From Cercospora beticola (Eukaryota > Ascomycota > Dothideomycetes > Mycosphaerellales > Mycosphaerellaceae): a stretch of DNA of 64,000 bases. Both the position numbers and the translations under genes were made by a program. Shown here one piece after another: positions 62,062-64,000 of the stretch. Under the pieces are notes generated by a model. That model was not told the DNA's origin. It did not search any database and saw nothing but the letters and a program-made list of their open reading frames with translations. Where the stretch lies: assembly GCF_033473495.1 (NCBI RefSeq), contig NC_088936.1, positions 2,976,001 to 3,040,000 on the forward strand. Direction: 5' to 3'. The stretch's first letter is position 1. The number at the start of each line of letters is the position of its first letter.

Positions 62062-63054
62062 ATGAGTGGCCGCAAGCGTAGATATCAGACTGATGACGGC
62101 GACCTTGGCTACCAGCCAAAGAACAAGCAGGCAAGACCAGCCTCCTCTCAGCGGAACGCGACCTCCACGCGTATCACGCGTCTCATGGTCACCGATGCAA
62201 CACGGCAAGCTGTATTCAACACCGCCGAGCTCCTCGAATTGATCTTCACCTACCTATCCCCACACCAGCTTCTGCAAGCACAAATTGTCAGCCAGCAATT
62301 CAGAGACATCGTCAAGACCTCCAAGCAACTCCAAGAAATCCTATATTTGCGAATCCCAGATGTACCCCCTCAAATTTGGGTGACTCGAATGATCGGTCCC
62401 TATCATCGATTCCAGCTGCCCGAATTGCACACAGGTCAGCCCTCAATCCTACCACTCACAGTCGTCGAACTCAACAAGACACTCGTCAAAGAAGCCCATA
62501 ACCACAAGCATCACGAATATCATGCCGGATGCGTGTTAGGCAGAGGAGGAGAAAGAGTCAATGTCCGGACATATCTGCTCGACTCCCTGAATCAGTACTT
62601 ACACGGCGAACCTCAATCCTGGGAAACTATGCACATTTGCAGTCCGAAGGCCACCTTTGTTGAAGTAGCCTTCAAGATTGCCATTCCTGGCAAAGTTGAG
62701 ATCTCTTCGGATGTAGAGATTGAAGATGCTTCGGGGCTGACGCTTGGTAAAATCTTGCAGAAGGCGATCAAGGGGCGGGCGTTTGACGATAGAACCGATT
62801 ACAGAAAAATCACGGCTCTGACAAGGCCGGAAAATCGTGACACGAAGCTTGGTCGGGAATCTGTCGAGCACGCTGTGCGAAGACTGGAGAAGATGTATGG
62901 TCGGAAGGCAGTTTTTCTTGAAGTACCAAAGTTGCTGCTGCGCTCGATGGTGGTGCCATCTGAGGAGCAGCGTCAAGTCGTGAACCAAGAGGCGAAAAAT
63001 CCAGATGCTGCTGCTAAGCGAGGTGGATGCTGGAGGTGGCCATATTTCCAATGA
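62062..63054 (+). CDS. F-box protein 3 of a local trio
   Basis: 330 residues from MSGRKRRYQTDDGD (an ATG at 61939 would give 371). A basic, disordered N-terminus is followed by an F-box at about 51-88 (FNTAELLELIFTYLSPHQLLQAQIVSQQFRDIVKTS). The next block, IPDVPPQIWVTRM, parallels IWHTDKMPNP and IWRVQEHGNP in the other two. The later GLTLGKILQKAIKGRAF matches the GWTVGEALLMAM region. The domain is longer here because of a His-rich insertion (KEAHNHKHHEYHAGC). Tail ends GGCWRWPYFQ. The coding strand is C-rich early and G-rich late. A diverged paralogue and probable SCF adaptor. Confidence 0.82.
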   Translation: MSGRKRRYQTDDGDLGYQPKNKQARPASSQRNATSTRITRLMVTDATRQAVFNTAELLELIFTYLSPHQLLQAQIVSQQFRDIVKTSKQLQEILYLRIPDVPPQIWVTRMIGPYHRFQLPELHTGQPSILPLTVVELNKTLVKEAHNHKHHEYHAGCVLGRGGERVNVRTYLLDSLNQYLHGEPQSWETMHICSPKATFVEVAFKIAIPGKVEISSDVEIEDASGLTLGKILQKAIKGRAFDDRTDYRKITALTRPENRDTKLGRESVEHAVRRLEKMYGRKAVFLEVPKLLLRSMVVPSEEQRQVVNQEAKNPDAAAKRGGCWRWPYFQ

Positions 63055-63118
63055 TAGGGTGTGATAAATCGGAGTGTCTCGGGGTGCACGCTTCTGTACA
63101 GTAATGCTGGAATCGACC

Positions 63119-64000
63119 TCACTTCGGCTTAGGCTTCCGAATCACCACGTTGCCGCTGTCTTGCAGCTGCCAGCCCACACCACTTTTGACGAGCTCCTCC
63201 CATACTTCGTCGCCACTACGCTCGACAAAGGCGCGATCGGCGTTCAGGTACCCTCTACCCAAGCACTTCAAGGCGTGCAAGCGCATGCGTTCGACCGCGT
63301 ACTCCATAATAGCTCGCTGATACCCATCAACGGCTCTTTTCGTCCTCCAGTATCTTACCCAGTCGTCGTGTACGAGTGCATGGATGATAGTGGCGATCCT
63401 TCGATCTCGATTCTTGAATCTGAGTCGTGCCGCGAATGCTTCCAGTAGCTCATCCTGACGACATGCCAGGTCGAGGATGTGGTATCCAGAGAACTCTTGC
63501 ATTTCGGGCAGAGAAAGAGGGGTGTGTTTGTGTATTGTGCCAAGCAGGTACTGTAGAGCCGGGAGGTAAGACTCCCACGACTTGGTCAGAATACTAGCGT
63601 GGATGATGAACATGTATGCGCGCTGAGCAAAGTGGTCAGTCCGGCGTGACCCAAGAATTCCCTCTCGAAGCCTTCGCATGGCGAGTAGTATATTTGGCAA
63701 GTCGTTGGGACGAGCTGTATCTGAGGGTCGCTGTGTGAGTGGCGGCCTTTTATTGCTGGCCCCATTGCCAGTGTTGGCCAACGGATTATTCTCCCGCACG
63801 GACAAGGATGCGAAGGCAGCCTCAAGCCCGTCACCGCCGCCAGATAATGCACAGAACTTCATGTAACGCTCGACAATCTTGGCATAGTAGCTCTCTTGTG
63901 CCTTGAAATCGTGCAATCTCCATGACTTGTCAGCAATTGGAGTCTAGTGCCTTTAAGTCAAGGATGAGCACCTCATCTCTCCCTTAGAGGGAAGTCCATA
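63119..64000 (-). CDS. CSN8/PSMD8/eIF3K-type helical protein, 5' end beyond the window
   Basis: The visible exon runs from 63943 (after a CACTAG acceptor) to the stop at 63119, 274 codons. The upstream exon lies past 64000, so the gene is partial. The sequence opens TPIADKSWRLHDFKAQESYYAKIVERYMKFC and contains a long helical domain (AYMFIIHASILTKSWESYLPALQYLL ... PLSLPEMQEFSGYHILDLACRQ ... ALVHDDWVRYWRTKRAVDGYQRAIMEYAVERMRLHALKCLGRGYLNAD). It ends in VGWQLQDSGNVVIRKPKPK. This matches the CSN8/PSMD8/eIF3K helical-repeat family as found in ascomycetes, proteins that pack into the COP9 signalosome, proteasome lid or eIF3. Which complex this one joins is not shown by the sequence. It converges on F-box 3 with 64 bp between stops. 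Confidence 0.75.

Noticed and set aside
1..64000. tRNA, 5S rRNA, transposons, RIP-type AT-rich islands, secondary-metabolite cluster
   Set aside because: Looked for tRNA T-loop-like GTTCGAATC boxes, 5S-like starts, transposase/RT motifs and PKS/NRPS domains; a few isolated T-loop-like strings (e.g. near 6630) lack a cloverleaf, and none of the others was seen.

Overview
The window looks like a euchromatic chromosome segment of a filamentous ascomycete. It carries short (about 47-90 nt) GT-AG introns with CTRAY branch points, a NADPH-oxidase regulator of the NoxR type, a CrgA-type RING/LON protein, many long intron-poor genes for disordered proteins, and several fungus-only families. Overall style points to Dothideomycetes, possibly Mycosphaerellales, but this is inference; no marker in the window fixes the genus. 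I see no transposon, CRISPR array, rRNA or tRNA gene.

Layout. 0-6 kb: a START/SRPBCC-like gene whose frame is broken (minus strand), an unknown acidic protein, and two neighbouring genes sharing a four-cysteine motif. 6-10.2 kb is gene-poor. 10-24.9 kb: a 1274-residue disordered protein, a small Cys-rich protein, a mitochondrial oxidoreductase-like protein, a two-finger C2H2 protein, DPM3 (GPI/N-glycan mannose donor synthesis), a membrane-anchored disordered protein with an in-frame TAG, mitochondrial ribosomal protein mL50, and an unknown protein. 26-34.4 kb: RING/LON E3-like protein, NoxR (TPR + PB1), and an acidic fungal protein. 37-45.7 kb: the splicing factor AAR2 and a 1520-residue HSL-type alpha/beta hydrolase. 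46-54 kb: TSR2, flavocytochrome b2-like dehydrogenase, UTP17 and RPB10, so three of the four serve ribosome production. 54-64 kb: a frameshifted coiled-coil gene, a four-TM glycoprotein, RTF2, three related F-box genes, and a CSN8/PSMD8/eIF3K-like gene cut by the window end.

The genes do not form a metabolic cluster; most are independent housekeeping genes with divergent or convergent arrangements. The observations most worth following are: (1) the repeated C-x3-C-x8-C-x5/6-C module followed by a hydrophobic segment in two adjacent genes; (2) a sharp flip within several genes from a C-rich to a G-rich coding strand, carried by synonymous codon choice; (3) a trio of diverged F-box paralogues; (4) three otherwise convincing genes each interrupted by one small lesion, which may be assembly errors or real decay. 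All exon boundaries are my own reading of splice signals and frame continuity, without transcript support.
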